From positions 58,845,311 through 58,909,310 of the forward strand of contig OX578282.1 in assembly GCA_951217055.1 (NCBI GenBank): a stretch of 64,000 bases of DNA. Direction: 5' to 3'. The notes beneath the pieces are model-generated. The model worked only from the letters and a program-made list of their open reading frames with translations, was not told the origin of the DNA and did not search any database. The stretch comes from Gerris lacustris (Eukaryota > Arthropoda > Insecta > Hemiptera > Gerridae). This document shows, one piece after another, positions 43,154 to 56,045 of this stretch. Every line of letters starts with the position of its first letter. Positions within the stretch are counted from its first letter, which is position 1. The position numbers were made by a program, and so were the translations under genes.

Positions 43154-43289
43154 CTTCACTCAAACTGTAACAGACAAAATAATGTTTACATTAATTTTTG
43201 TTTATAATATTTGACCTATTAAAAATAAATTGGTTGTGCGTGAAGTCACACGTAAAAAGGGTTTCGTTGGTAATGTGAACATGTAATTA

Positions 43290-43975
43290 GTTAGTATAAG
43301 GGAGGAGGGGGGACACAGGCAAAATGTTGATTTTTTTTACAAAATGGCGTTAAAAATTAAACACGTTCTATTAGTGTTATATATTTTTGTAATCTACTCT
43401 TCAATACCTTTCGTTTGATACCCTACTCAAAATTTAATTTTTTTTTCTGGGATGTGAATTATCCGCCATTTTTAATTCCCAGTTAATCAGATCAAATTGC
43501 TATTCTTATTTTTCTTTGATCCAGCAGACCGCACATTTTGCATATTATTAATATTATAGTTTTTTTTTGGGGGGGGGGGGGGGGGGCTCGTAAAATGTTG
43601 ATGTTTTTTTGACAAAATGGTGTTTAAATTTAAAACTTTCCACAAGTGTTATGATTATAATATATTTTTGTAATCTAGTCTTCAACACCTTTCATTTGAT
43701 ACCCCACTCAAAACTTAAAAAAATAAAAAATCCAGGGACATGAATTATCTGCCATTTTGGATTTGAACAGCTGATCATTTTGAGTTCGCTATATTTTTCC
43801 TGTGTGCGCGTCAAAACGATCTTTAATACTGGAAAGTTTCATGTTTTTATCTCTTTTGATTCATAAGTTATTGGAACCGTACAGACAAACAGACATAGGA
43901 ACGATACTATAAGGGTTTCTTTTTTTGGTTTTACCAACGAACCCCTAAAAAACTTATGGTTTTTATCTTTGTATA
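43290..43975 (-). repeat. Family C repeat, copy 1
   Basis: It holds two related halves with TTTCATTTGATACCC-like and GATCATTTTGAGTTCGCTA segments, a run of about 16 G (43571-43586), and ends ATAAGTTATTGGAACCGTAC, CAGACAAACAGACATAG and ACTATAAGGGTTTC. It is the reverse of 52200-52830. Confidence 0.8.
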
Positions 43976-44407
43976 GACTATTATCTTATTTTGACTGCTT
44001 CATATTTAAATAGATTTATGTTTCGTCACCGTTATCATAGTTCGAACTAAGTATTATAATATATAGTTCGGATTGACAAGGATTGCATCGTGTTTATTGC
44101 TATCTACATCCCATTTGGTGATAATAATGGCAAAATCGTGTTATTTGATTCTCTGATGAGACATGTGACTTGTTGATGTGAATTAGTTCTAGATTGGGTG
44201 ACGTTGAATTGTTTCCTATTCTTAATCACCTCTAACGTGAAATTATACTTACTTACTGTTAATTATTTAAATACAGATTTTGCTATCAGTATTAGTGAAT
44301 ACATGTTTATTTATTTAAGTATATGTTTGTGCGAATGCCGCCATTATTTATAATCCGCAGATGTTATTTGATTTAATATTGAAAAATAATTAACAATTAA
44401 ATAGTTA
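43976..44407. other. Upstream DNA of the desaturase, nothing recognised
   Basis: AT-rich; possible promoter region of the gene but no motif could be assigned. Confidence 0.35.
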
Positions 44408-44768
44408 TTATCAAATTTGTAGGACTTTAAATTGTCAACAAAAAAGGTTCAATGTCATTATACGCTAAAGTCAATATAGTTTCGAAGCTATAGCTCTGCA
44501 AAGTGCGACATATTTCTGCACCCGCATGAAATGGGAGTTTTTCTACTCCACGACTCGCTCGCGGCAACGGTAAAATCGAGTTTCTATATTATAGATTCAA
44601 ACCACGGGGTACATTATTTATTATCGAGTGTATATGTATTTTTCGTCTGAAAATCGGAAAAATGTCGCACTTCGCAGAGCTATAGCTTCGAAACTATTGA
44701 CTTTAGCATATAATGACATTTAACCTTTTTTGTTGACGATTTAAATTCCTACAAATTTGATAATATCT
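44408..44768. mobile_element. Foldback element with ~110-bp arms
   Basis: TATTATCAAATTTGTAGGAC at the left pairs with TCCTACAAATTTGATAATAT at the right. Inside, GTTTCGAAGCTATAGCTCTG and AAGTGCGACAT pair with their inverses. The centre contains CGACTCGCTCGCGGCAACGG, similar in style to family G. Confidence 0.8.
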
Positions 44769-46065
44769 ATTTTTGTTGTATCATCGATGAGAACGAAGAT
44801 ATTGGCCAAAAACCGAATTTCGGTCCCTTTTTTTCAAAATGGTGGCCAACGCCGACCTCCCTCGAGGGGTAAAACTTAGTATGTTCATCAGGGGAAAAAA
44901 TTCAGCTTTATCCGATTTTTTTCTGGTTCAAAGTCTCTGGCGCTTGGCCTAAATAGTTTTATATTGATTATTTTTATTTAGTCAATAGAAAATTTAAAAA
45001 CGTAGTATATAAATAGTTCTTTTTATCTTGTAATTATTTTATTCTGGCTTTCTCAAACGGATTTATTTCTTTCTATCTGGGTTTCTTTTGTTGGGATGAT
45101 GCAATCTGGAAGGTATTGCTTTATAATCGGTATCTCTTTGTCAAGCCGGTGACTTTTTTTAAGCCGGGATGTTTCTGTTGTGTCTCCACTTACTTTTTAC
45201 TTAGTGAAGGAACTTTGACGAAATTGAGATGCAGTCTCCTCACCGCAATTTTATTCTCTTAAATAATAATTATTGTGAATGAAACTATGGAAGATATATA
45301 AGTCATTCATGTATTACAGACTACTTACCAAATAATTTGAATTCTTTAACTAGGCTAATCTTTAACTAATATAGTCTGTAAATTGTGCTGTGATTCAATG
45401 AAAGCAATCAGCGATACAAACTTGTAAGATAACAAAAACTAATATCTGCGTCACAAAATTTATAACTTAATTTTATTAGTGAAAAAACAACCGGAATTTA
45501 TCAATTCCTTATTGCACAACTTCTTCTCTAAGGCAGGCAATATTTTATTTATGAATCGAGAATTCATCTTTTTTTCTACTCTTAAATTTCCAACCAATAA
45601 AATTTCATAATATCTGACTTATAATTTAAGCATTTGAATAAATCAAATACAAATTTAAAATAAAATGTTGTTATAATCGAACAATAAAAAATATAGAAAC
45701 AAATTAATTACTACTATGTGTCTTTTTCTCGTTTCTTTACAAATTCGTTTGCCTACTTCGAGGGTTTTTCGATATCTAGTTACCCAAGTATCTATTTTCC
45801 GGTGAATTAATTTTATTATGGATCTATAAAATACCATCTAATAATATTTACATGCATAGCATAAATCGCATTTTTTATTTAACATCGTTTATTTCAAGCA
45901 TTTATTTTTTAAATTAATTTCCGTTTGATACTATAATAAATACAAGTAAAGTATTTTAAATTATAATATAAAAATATATATTTAGTCAACACTATTAATA
46001 AATGCAGAAAAAAATCGAATCCGCAGTCTTTCCGCATCCTTTTTATTATTATTACTGGTCTTATA
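44769..46065. other. AT-rich spacer, nothing recognised
   Basis: No gene. A stretch at 44800-44950 (CAAAATGGTGGCCAACGCCG) may be an old repeat. Confidence 0.35.
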
Positions 46066-46494
46066 TTACTTTGCTTTGTAAGTTTCATCGCACATTTCCG
46101 TTTCCCCAATTTTGAACCACTTCCCGTGATTCAATCTTTCCCAAATGTTGCACATAAATAAAACTAAGGTGAAGAATACAGAAACCAAAAAAAAAAAAAA
46201 ACAAAAACAAAAAGGCGTCAAATTTATTTGCTTTTTAAGATTCATCGCACACCTATTACCCCAATTTTGAACCACTTACCGTGATTCAATCTTCCCCAAA
46301 TTTTGCACATAAATAAAACTAAGGTGAAGAATACAGAAACCAAAAAAAATAAAAACAGAAACAAAATGGCGTCAAATTTATTTGCTTTTTAAGATTCATC
46401 GCACACCTATTACACCAATTTTGAAACACTTACCGTGATTCAATCTTCCCTAAATTTTGCACATAAATAAAACTAAGGTGAAGAATACAGAAAC

Positions 46495-46543
<49 letters not shown>

Positions 46544-46700
46544 GTCAAATTTATTTGCTTTTTAAGTTTCATCGCACACCTATTACACCAATTTTGAAAC
46601 ACTTACCGTCATTCAATCTTCCCCAAATTTTGCACAAATATACAAATAAGGTGAAGAATACAAAAACAAAAAAAAATAAAAAAAAGTTGAAAATAAGACC
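46066..46700. repeat. ~155-bp tandem array with poly-A tracts, four copies
   Basis: TTCATCGCAC starts at 46084, 46241, 46395 and 46568. Each copy has CCAATTTTGAA-CACTT, GTGATTCAATCTTCCC, GGTGAAGAATACA(G/A)AAAC and an A-tract. In copy three the tract expands to about 42 A (46497-46539), which explains the longer 173-bp spacing. Confidence 0.9.
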
Positions 46701-47060
46701 AGTTTTGAAAAATGGCATTTTTATATTAATTATTTTATAACGAAATATACAGTACACAAACTTTATTGTGTACTAAGTTGTTTTTTATTTGAAATTCCAT
46801 GTCGCATCCAGCGTACGAAACGTTTTCCTATGTGTAACATTTCTAATTCAGCTAAAATTTATAAATATGTTGTATCAATACTTCTGTTCGTATGGCGGTA
46901 TTTGCCATTTACAAATTAACACGAACTTGAGTGATATGTCAAACTTTTTAAAACCTATTAATAGCAGTGCAATTAATATCTAATTATATAATAATTTTAT
47001 TTTAAAATTTTAATTTTGTTCGGTGGTAGTACCCTTTTATTATTAATGAATAATATTACA
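46701..47060. other. AT-rich spacer, nothing recognised
   Basis: No supported feature. Confidence 0.35.
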
Positions 47061-47431
47061 GGTGGATCCTCTTAAGGGTAAATAATAATTTCAAACAGTT
47101 ACTTTGGTAGCGACGTTTCGACCTATATCCGGTCATTATCAAGCCTGAAAACGATTTATTTATTTAAACATTACATAGAATAATATATATTTAACACATT
47201 GCACTAGTATGAAAATAACGAAAAAAATATGTTTCATAATTGAAGATTATGTGGTAGTTTTCCCCCCCTCCTGTTGGTACTAGTGCAATGTGTTATTGAT
47301 AGTATTCTATGTAATGGTTTTATAAATATCGTTTTCAGGCTTGATAATGACCGGATAAGTCAAAACGTCGCCACCAAAGTATAACTGTTTGAAATTATTT
47401 ACCTACCCTTAACAGGATCCACTTATTACCT
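47061..47431. mobile_element. Foldback element with ~160-bp arms
   Basis: GGTGGATCCTCTTAAGGGTA pairs with TACCCTTAACAGGATCCACT. ATCCGGTCATTATCAAGCCT pairs with AGGCTTGATAATGACCGGAT. CACATTGCACTAGTA pairs with TACTAGTGCAATGTG near the centre. No coding capacity. Confidence 0.85.
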
Positions 47432-48574
47432 ATATGTATTCATTAAAATTTTAAGTTTTTTTTTAATAATAGGGATTTTTTATCACATAAAAAAACTAAA
47501 ATTAGCTACTCAACAATAAAAAAAACCGATTTCTTCGGATAAGACTTTTTTAAGCAAAGGTTAAGTTAAAATTATTACATAAGTTTAAATTAAATTTAAA
47601 CAAAAATTGTATGATAAAAATATAATTACAATAATATGTCAACAGCAATTCTAAAAGCGATAAACTTATAAGGTTAAGATGAAATGTTAAAACTGGGTCA
47701 TAGGATTAAATTAAAGAAGTACTGGGCTAACATTATGAAATCACTACCTTTAATGTCTTATGGCTGGAAGAGGTACAAGTCTGACAGGGATCCACTACAG
47801 TCAATATCTATAGGGGTTTAAACACGACCTATTGGTAACAGACAATCGATGACCAAATATTTAGTGAGAGTAATTCCATTTTGGGATCATTAGCAACAAA
47901 AAATGGGCAGTCCTTTTTTTTGTCTGGACCTGAAACACCGTGTGGTAAAACCGTCTTTCGTTGGATCTCCAAGTGTATACTTAATTACTAATCGAAGGCG
48001 TTTCAAAGGTTGCAGACATAACGATCTAAAAATGATTATCCATGTTTATGTTTTATACAGATTTAAAAAATATATATATATATTTTTACCCCCCTTAAAA
48101 AATTAAAGATGGCGGATGAAACATTTAAGTTTTTTGGAGGCTTATTGTGGCTAAACGGTAAGTCCTTTTGAAAAGGTGAGCCACGGTAACTGATTTTAAA
48201 TGGTCCTATGACTTTTTGTCGTACCTCCATCCTCCATTAGTTCTACCTTAAATAAAGCTAAATTTGATTATATTTTGAATTTTTTTTTTACTTTGAGCTC
48301 TTATGGGGTGCGCAATTGACCGATTTAATTTCTGATTAGGGTGTTTAAATTTATTATTTTATTAATTTGTCCTAGAACTAGAGTTATTAAATATTTACTC
48401 TGGTGCGCAACTGCTGTATTGCGAGAAGAGACTGGTAATTAAATTAATACACCAATGGTCAATGTCTTCCCAGTCTCATTGGGTTTTACTTTTTTTATTT
48501 TCTCATTTATTATTAGTATATTATTTTAGCATTGTTATTTAATACTATTATATATTATTTAGATTCGATTAGCT
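47432..48574. other. AT-rich spacer, nothing recognised
   Basis: Only short frames. No gene was recognised. Confidence 0.35.
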
Positions 48575-49145
48575 ATTTTTACTTACTCGTATAAAGAGAA
48601 AGTATTGTGATAGCGCGTAAATTCGATTTTGAGATTTTGATGGATTTGCACATTTTAAGGTCCCCTGAGTCCAAAAAAGTGTTTTTTTAAAAAATGTCTG
48701 TCTGTCGTCTGTGCAGACGCCTGGAGCCTAAACTACTGAGACGATTTTGACGAAATTTGGCATACATGTTCAAAAAAATCATACCCCGAGGCGAAATCAA
48801 TTTTAGCTTAATATTTGGGGGCGCTACCCCCAAAAACTCTGGAAAAACGTGAAAAAAAAATTCTCGAAAACGGTTCCGACGGTTTTAAAATACGACATTT
48901 AAGTACGAATCTAACGATATAAGCCGTTTTCCTCGGAAAAATCTAGTTCCTGAGAAAATAGCTTAAAACACGGATGGAGAGAGCCCGGGTTCGTTTCCCC
49001 GCCCAGGAGAAGTTATTTTTATGATAAATTTTGCTGAAATGTTCAATAATAATTAAAAGTACATACGAAAACTAATAAATGGAAAATACTGAGCTAAGTA
49101 ATTATGAAGTATATGAGAAAGTTTGTCTTAGTTGTCTCAGACCGA
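48575..49145 (+). repeat. Family A interspersed repeat, copy 2
   Basis: Aligns with 19985-20470: ATAAAGAGAAAGTATTGTGA, TGTCTGTCTGTCGTCTGTGC, GGAGCCTAAACTACTGAG, ATTTGGCATACATGTTC, then a B-box-like GGGTTCGTTTCCCCGCCC at 48988. It is slightly longer than copy 1. Confidence 0.82.
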
Positions 49146-49734
49146 TTTTTTTTTTAAAAATTTATAAATTAGACTCTAAACTACTATATTCTTAGTAATG
49201 GAATGAATTAAGTATACTATAGTCCTGATTCTATTCCTAGAAGGTTTTGGAAATAAAACTATTTAGGCATTTCATTTAATTGCTTGGCCTACATGATAAT
49301 AGGTAACATAACCACTAATACCTAGCATGAGGGGTGAAGGCTAGTATAAGTGTAAAGAAACTGTTAAGTCATATAAGATTCTTGAACTTGACCTGGAGAG
49401 CCTTGCCTGAGAGTATTCTTTGAAACTGCCTCTGTACAAACCAGTGTTGGTGAATAAACTCCGAAGAGAGAGGGAGATAGGTAGACAGTATAGCATCGTG
49501 TATTAAGTCATAGCTCGGACTAAGCAGCTCTTTATGACGTAACATGTCCGTCTGGAAAGGAAGTTTTTTTGTTTTTTTTGTAAAATATATTTATTTAAGA
49601 ACAAGTCTAACCAGTTCCTTTAAAATGTTTTCACTTTCATCCTTCCTGATAGTAATAATTCGGTCACATATTTTGACGTATGAGATAATATACAGTTTAC
49701 TATTTTCATAAATGCTAAAAACATGTTTAGACAT
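49146..49734. other. AT-rich spacer, nothing recognised
   Basis: No supported feature. Confidence 0.35.
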
Positions 49735-50285
49735 TTTTTCTTCCGAGCTTACCAAAGGTAACGGAAGCTTTGTGGTCATTCTAAAGAGAGAAGCATTACT
49801 TTATGTCTCCAATTTCAAAAATTACAAGACAGAAATCCTTTTCAGACATCAGGGAACATTTTAGGTTCCGTGTTTGTCTGTTTCCCGCTCAATTTTTGTA
49901 AACCAACATATATTTAAAACTACTCGACCGATTTCAATGAAATTTTAATTTAGACCATATTTAGCCCATAGTTTTAATCTTCTACGCCCATTTATTTTTC
50001 TTCCACATTCGCACCATCTATTTACACCTATATCTTCAAAAGTACTCATCCGATTTTTATGAAATTTGAATGGTTTGTCGAAAGTAGCCCGCAGCTATCC
50101 CCAGATTAATTAAAACCGTCTACGCTTTTTAAATTTTGCTAAATTGATAAAACCTACAATCGTGTAAAATATCAAAACAATTTTAAAAACGGATGAAAAT
50201 TAAATAAATTAGACAATAAAAGCGTAAAATTAGGTAAGCATACGAAATAGGAAGCGAGCAAGCTATGTGCCACACTAAGTGATGG
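49735..50285 (+). repeat. Family B repeat, near-complete copy
   Basis: Starts TCTTCCGAGCTTACCAAAGG, then the GTTTGTCTGTTTCCCGCTC variant of the box, and ends GAGCAAGCTATGTGCCACAC. It has lost TGTTGGTCCC by local change. Confidence 0.8.
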
Positions 50286-50855
50286 TTGATTTTAGTTTGC
50301 TTTTTTAACTCAATAATTAAACAAGAATAAAATTACAAAAGTTGTCTACTTTACACATGCATCTGTGAGAACATTTCTGTAGCACATTTAGAACCTCTTT
50401 AGGAACGAACCCTGATTATTTCTCCAGTTTTTGGATTCGGTTTCAGGGAAAACATTTTAATCACTCTTTAGTTAGTTAATTAATTTATTGTAATTAATAT
50501 TTTTATTTAAAATAAAGATTTTCGTTTTTTGAAAGGGTTCTACCTTCTATTGTGTACAACAGTATATTTGGTCTCATAGATTTTCGTCAATTTTTGTTTT
50601 AAGACTATAAACTAGAATTATGATATTAATCATCTTTCACTTTATGATTTTATTATATAAACCATTTTACAAACCTTTTTATAAACCATTTCTTTTTTCT
50701 CAAATTCTTTTCTGATCAAATATTAAAACGTATGAGCAATCTGTTTTGTGATATTTGCTGCATATTGCTAAAATTAGGTTGAGAAGAAAGATATCGCTTT
50801 ATCATTCGTGATTTATTTTATGAATATTCTTTAGTAGCGTCATTATCCTTTGTAA

Positions 50856-51020
<165 letters not shown>

Positions 51021-52199
51021 TGCTATTAATTGCCTAGGTGACGCATTGGGTTGTTTAGTATCCGTTACTTTAAAAGAGGGTCAAATAGCTATTTTACGAG
51101 ACAATCATCTAATTTTTTTTGTAACTCAAGTGAAAGGCGGTGAAAGAAATTGTCTGGAAATAAAATCAAAGATACGTCATCAATTGTTCCTAATTTATTT
51201 GAATTCGTTTGTGATTGTTGATGCAAGCGTATTATTTTTGGATCTTTTTCGTTTGGATGCATCTTGATTTGTGTTACTTGTCATTTTGTATCGTTCATTT
51301 ATGTTCTTTTCTATTTCGAAAGTTAAATGCAGCGACGGACAGGTTGTCAAATTATTCCTTTTGAATGTTTTTTTTTTTTTAGTTGATGATCGATATTTTG
51401 ACTAAGGCGTATCCTTCTGCTTATTTTTCCGCGAAGGATCTAAGTGTTGTGACCTAGTCAGGCTGGTAGTGACAAAGGATGTTTTCAGAGTTATCCTGCG
51501 AGGGTGGCTAACGGTAAGTTTAGTCGCCTTTCTCTCCACCGGAGTTCTTCACTTTTAAAAGAACTTTTCGTTCTATCTGGACCGTACCGAACTGTAAACA
51601 CGTTGACTCATACCCCCAATATCATAGAACATCAAACCGCCTCAAGACTTATTCCAATGATCAACTATTGTTGACACAAGACCTCTAGCTAATTATTTTG
51701 TAGCTTGGAAAAACAAAATATCCTAAGATACGTGCCTCAAATCATGTCGGCACTTTCCTTTCTCTTTATCTTTTAGAAGATCTTATACGTGTCAAGGTCA
51801 TTGAAAAAAGAATTTGGCCTATATTTATCTTGCAAATCTCATTAAAAGTTAAAATGTGTGGTAATGAATCACCAACTATTATATTCTATTATCTGTTTTA
51901 GATTATTATGCTTTTTGCGTCCTGATTAGCCAAGTTTTAGGATATTTTCAAGACCGATATATCTTTTTACACACTTTTTAATGGTAATTAGTTTTTTTTA
52001 TTTCCTTGTATATGATTCTTATCGCTAGTAAGGTCTAAAGGAAAAAATTAAAAGTTCACTTTTGCAATATTTCGACCCCTCTTTGGGTCATCTTCGAGTT
52101 GACTAGAAGATTTACTATTTCATCCTGATGTTAAAAAAAAATATATATTTAACTCTAACCTAGGGAGGTTATTGCCAATAGTTTGGAATGTTTTTTTTT
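51021..52199. other. Spacer, nothing recognised
   Basis: An 83-codon frame at 51016-51267 has no recognisable motif. The rest is AT-rich. Confidence 0.35.
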
Positions 52200-52835
52200 C
52201 TTTTTTAGGGTTTCGTTTGGTAAAACCAAAAAAAAGAAACCCTTATAGTTTCGTTCCTTTGTCTGTCTGTCTGTCACTCTGTACGGTTCCAATAACTTTT
52301 GAATCAAAAGAGATAAAAACATGAAACTTTCCTGTATATATGCTTTGATCGTTTTGACGCTCACAAAGGAAAAATGTAGCGAACTCAAAATTATTAACTG
52401 TTCAAATCCAAAATGGGGGATAATTCACGTCACACGAGAAAAAATTGTTTTACATTTTGAGTATAGGGTATCAAATGAATGGTATTGAAGATTAGATTAT
52501 AAAAATATATAACAATTGTGGAAATTGTTTAATTTTCCATGCCATTTTGTCAAAAATATCAAACTATATTTCTGCTGTCACTAAAAATATAAAAAAATAT
52601 TCAAAATGTGCGGTCTGATGGGCCGAAGAACACATTAGAATAGCAATCTGATCCTATTAACTGGGAATAAAAAATGGCGGCTAATTCCTGTCATGGGCAA
52701 ACATTTTTTTTTTTTTTAATTTCCAGTGGGGTATCAAATTGAAGAGTAGATTACAAAAAAATATATAACACTTGTGTTAAGTGTTTAATTTTCCATGCCA
52801 TTTTGTCAAAAAAACATCAAAACTTTGCGTTCAAA
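52200..52835 (+). repeat. Family C repeat, copy 2
   Basis: AGAAACCCTTATAGTTTCGT, then the TGTCTGTCTGTCTGTC box at 52259, ACGGTTCCAATAACTTTTGA, AAATGGGGGATAATTCACGT. Two internal halves repeat CATGCCATTTTGTCAAAAA. It matches 43290-43975 inverted. Confidence 0.82.
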
Positions 52836-53097
52836 AATAATGATAATAATGACTGGATTTAAATTGAGTTTAACTAATTATTTTGTCATAACAAATGAGT
52901 AATGAGTTATAGAACTTCATAATTCTATGTCTAAAAAGTAAATAATTTAAATTGCCTTCTTTCCATATTCGAAAGAGGAGAGGATTGCATTTTTATTGAT
53001 AATTGCAAATTATTACAGATCAATTTTCCGAATGGTCTAAGCGTGTTTCCAGAATCGATTGTAAATTGAAAATCCATCTTGTAGGATATAGGTAATA

Positions 53098-53830
53098 GTT
53101 TTTAGGGTCCGTAGGCAAAACCAAGGACCCTTATATTTTCCTGCGTGTGTCTGTCCGTCCGTCCTCTCGCGTGCTCTCACGGCTACACCTCTCGTCCGAT
53201 CACTTTGAAATTTGGCATGTATGTGTCTTGTACCTACCCACATATTTTAAAAATATAGCGACTTAAAAAAAATATTTTTCAAAAAAATTAGGGTAAAAAA
53301 ACTTAAGGGTTAATTTTTTTTTTTTTTTTTCGACACCGTGAAGGGTATCACATGAAAGGGTACGTCGCGCTGATTACAAAAATATATAATTCTTTGATTA
53401 TAACTTTGATAGGGCGAGCGTAGGCAAGTTTGAAGCGGGTGTGAAACGTGTCCCCCCCCCCCTCAATCTCGCTTTTGTGAAGTGCAAAAAATCTGAAAAA
53501 ATTCCTGAACATTCTGCGACCAAAAGTAAAGATACCACTTTTTGGAAATTTCGAAAAAAAATATTATTTTATTTTTTATTGACAAAATACGTTTTTTTTT
53601 TATAATTATGGTCTTTTCGATGCATTTATATGGTTGTAGTCCGGTTCAGTAGCAAAAAAATACTTTATCAGAGTGTGTTTTAAGAATATCAGACCCTTAG
53701 AATGGTTCAAAGTAATTTTTTTTAGCATTTTAAAACACACCATCAATAGGGTACTACTTAAACTATACAGGGTTGCCTACGGACCCTCGCTGTGTGGTGA
53801 CTAACACACACTTGACCTGTTTATTTAGTG
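53098..53830 (+). repeat. Family D repeat, copy 2
   Basis: Matches 33046-33790 along its length, including TTTAGGGTCCGTAGGC, the GTCTGTCCGTCCGTCC box, CCCTTATATTTTCCTGCG, the C-run at about 53452, and GCCTACGGACCCTCGCTGTG. Confidence 0.88.
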
Positions 53831-54319
53831 TTATTAGTTGGACGTACTTGAGGTTCATTTTAATTTGCAATACCAAAATTTAAATCTTTTGAAATCGGAC
53901 TCATTTTATTGTTAGTCTCTAGAGTCTAGACTTTGAATTTGTTTTTGGCCCTGAAACACTTACACCCTTTATTATTATAGAATATTACGCTTTTGAAACT
54001 AATTATACCTCCATTACATCATTTTGCCAGGCGGCTAGGCTGGTATATAGTTAGAGATTATATTCCATCTAATGAATCGAGTTTAATTAAAGGGTTTTCT
54101 GAGTCAACAAAGTCCTGATAAAGGTTTGAGCGAACAATATAATTAAGTAAATACAGATAGCGTGTTCTTTTACATAATTAAGGGTTTTTATTAAAAACTG
54201 TAGTGTTTATATAAAACAATCAATATTTTTTACATTTTAAACAATTTGTTTCTTAATTATCAAAAACGTTTTTTTGCCATTGTGATTAAGAGGATAAAAA
54301 TAGTCGGCTAAATAGAGTG
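53831..54319. other. AT-rich spacer, nothing recognised
   Basis: No supported feature. Confidence 0.35.
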
Positions 54320-54705
54320 GCATAAAGATTCCTCGCGTCCTATCGCGTATATTTTAATGATATTATGCATTTTAAACCTTTAATTGTCATATTTATTTAT
54401 TTTTTCCCCTTACTTTTTTTAAATCTGTAAAAATTGTTTTGATATTTTACATCAAGTATCAATTTAGCTAAATTTAAAGGATGCCTACTGTTAAAATTGT
54501 CAAGGGACTATCTGTGGGTTACTTTCGACAAACCATCAAATTTTCTTACAAATTAGATGAGTTCTTTTGAAGATATAGGAGTAATTAAATGTATGTTTGT
54601 GCGCATGTGGAAGAGTAACAAATGAGCAACAAATATAGGGTCAACATTGGGCTAAATTATGATCTGCCATCCAATTTTCATTTTAAATGGGACGAGTAGA
54701 TGTTG
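54320..54705 (-). repeat. Family B repeat, inverted
   Basis: Reads inverted from CGCGTCCTATCGCG through TGTTTTGATATTTTACA, GGGTTACTTTCGACAAACCA and TATGTTTGTGCGCATGTGGA to the GACGAGTAGATG head region. It is older and more diverged than other copies. Confidence 0.75.
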
Positions 54706-54959
54706 TTTCACAAAATTTTTTTATTATCCCTGAAAAACATTTAATGCGCGCGTTATCTAGAAGGTTAAATGTTGTTACAAAGAAGGATGCCCCTACCCTC
54801 TGCCAAGAGTTGAGGGTATCCTCAATTATCATGCGGTGGCAAAGAAAAGTTCATGGTCTAATTATACATTTTATATAATTGCTAAGTATAAGTCAATGAG
54901 CGTAATCTGGAAAAACAGTACTTATTGCAACCGGAGGTCTTTTGCAAATCAAAGTGTTC

Positions 54960-55322
54960 CCTTCAGTGGCGAGTGATTCAAGTGATTCATTGCAATGGTT
55001 AATATAGATTCCCTTTTGTGGCAAGTGACTCAAGTGAATCACTGCAATGGTTAATGAAGATTCCTTTCAGTGGCAAGTGACTCAAGTGAATCACTGCAAT
55101 GGTTAATGAAGATTCCTTTCAGTGGCAAGTGACTCAAGTGAATCACTGCAATGGTTAATGAAGATTCCCTTCAGTGGCAAGTGACTCAAGTGAATCACTG
55201 CAATGGTTAATGAAGATTCCCTTCAGTGGCAAGTGACTCAAGTGAATCACTGCAATGGTAAATATAGATGCCCTTCAGTGGCAAGTGACACAAGTAAATC
55301 ACTGCCATGGTTAATATAGATG
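54960..55322. repeat. 52-bp tandem array, seven copies
   Basis: GGCAAGTGA-type markers fall at 54969, 55021, 55073, 55125, 55177, 55229 and 55281, a strict 52-bp step. Each copy contains CAAGTGAATCACTGCAATGG. The middle four are almost identical, the edge copies diverged. GTGACTCAAGTGAATCAC inside the unit is an imperfect inverted repeat. Confidence 0.95.
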
Positions 55323-56045
55323 GTAGAATAGTACTATCGAAGATCATATTAGAGATGTTTTTTTTTCCGACGCAATATTCATTTTTAGTCGAATCTAAGG
55401 AAGTGACAATTGTTACGGAATCAAAACTTTTGTATTGTATTATCTCGGAAAGAAACTACTGAACCGGAGAGATCAAGGCTGTGCAAAATTGGAAATCTTG
55501 TACAGCCATTGTGCAGGCCTTGAGATCATTTTACCCAGCTATTCACAGACACCGTAGCGCCTCTATCTAAACACTATTGAAAATAGTGACAAGTTCATGG
55601 TAAGTTGCGAATTGGAAGAAATATATCTGATGAAATGGGGGAAATTATGACTCGTTATTATTATCAGTAATGAAAATAGACTTTTAAAATTGAAATTCAG
55701 GCTTGGAATATAGTATTTGCGATGTGTAAGGCTTCTAAATGAGGGAAGAAATACGAAGACTTGAAACCTTCCTAAGATTAATTAACTATTATTCAAAATG
55801 GTAAATCTGCACTATTTATTTCAAATTGTCCGATTCACTTCGGTTTTTTTAAAAAATATTTACCTGTTTACATTATAAAATCGATTCCTTTAGCAGCATG
55901 TCCATAAATTAATAGTGTTTAAAAAAAAAATAATTACGTTAAGGGTCACTTTTTAAGAAAAATGAAGTAAGGTTATGGTTAGTTTAGGTCGAAAAGTACA
56001 AATCTTAACCTAAACTATAACCGTAATCTTCCACAATTATTTCCT
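55323..56045. other. Spacer, nothing recognised
   Basis: At 55964-56030, GGTTATGGTTAGTTTAGG and its partial inverse AACCTAAACTATAACC form a weak hairpin. No gene. Confidence 0.35.

Noticed and set aside
43154..43159. Start two codons upstream of MAPN in desaturase exon 1
   Set aside because: The upstream codon is GTG, not ATG. A splice acceptor lies just upstream, and MAPN matches the start of the sister exon at 6219.
54687..54878. 63-codon frame with RALSRRLNVV...LCQELRVS
   Set aside because: Overlaps an old inverted family B copy and has no recognised domain or regulatory context.
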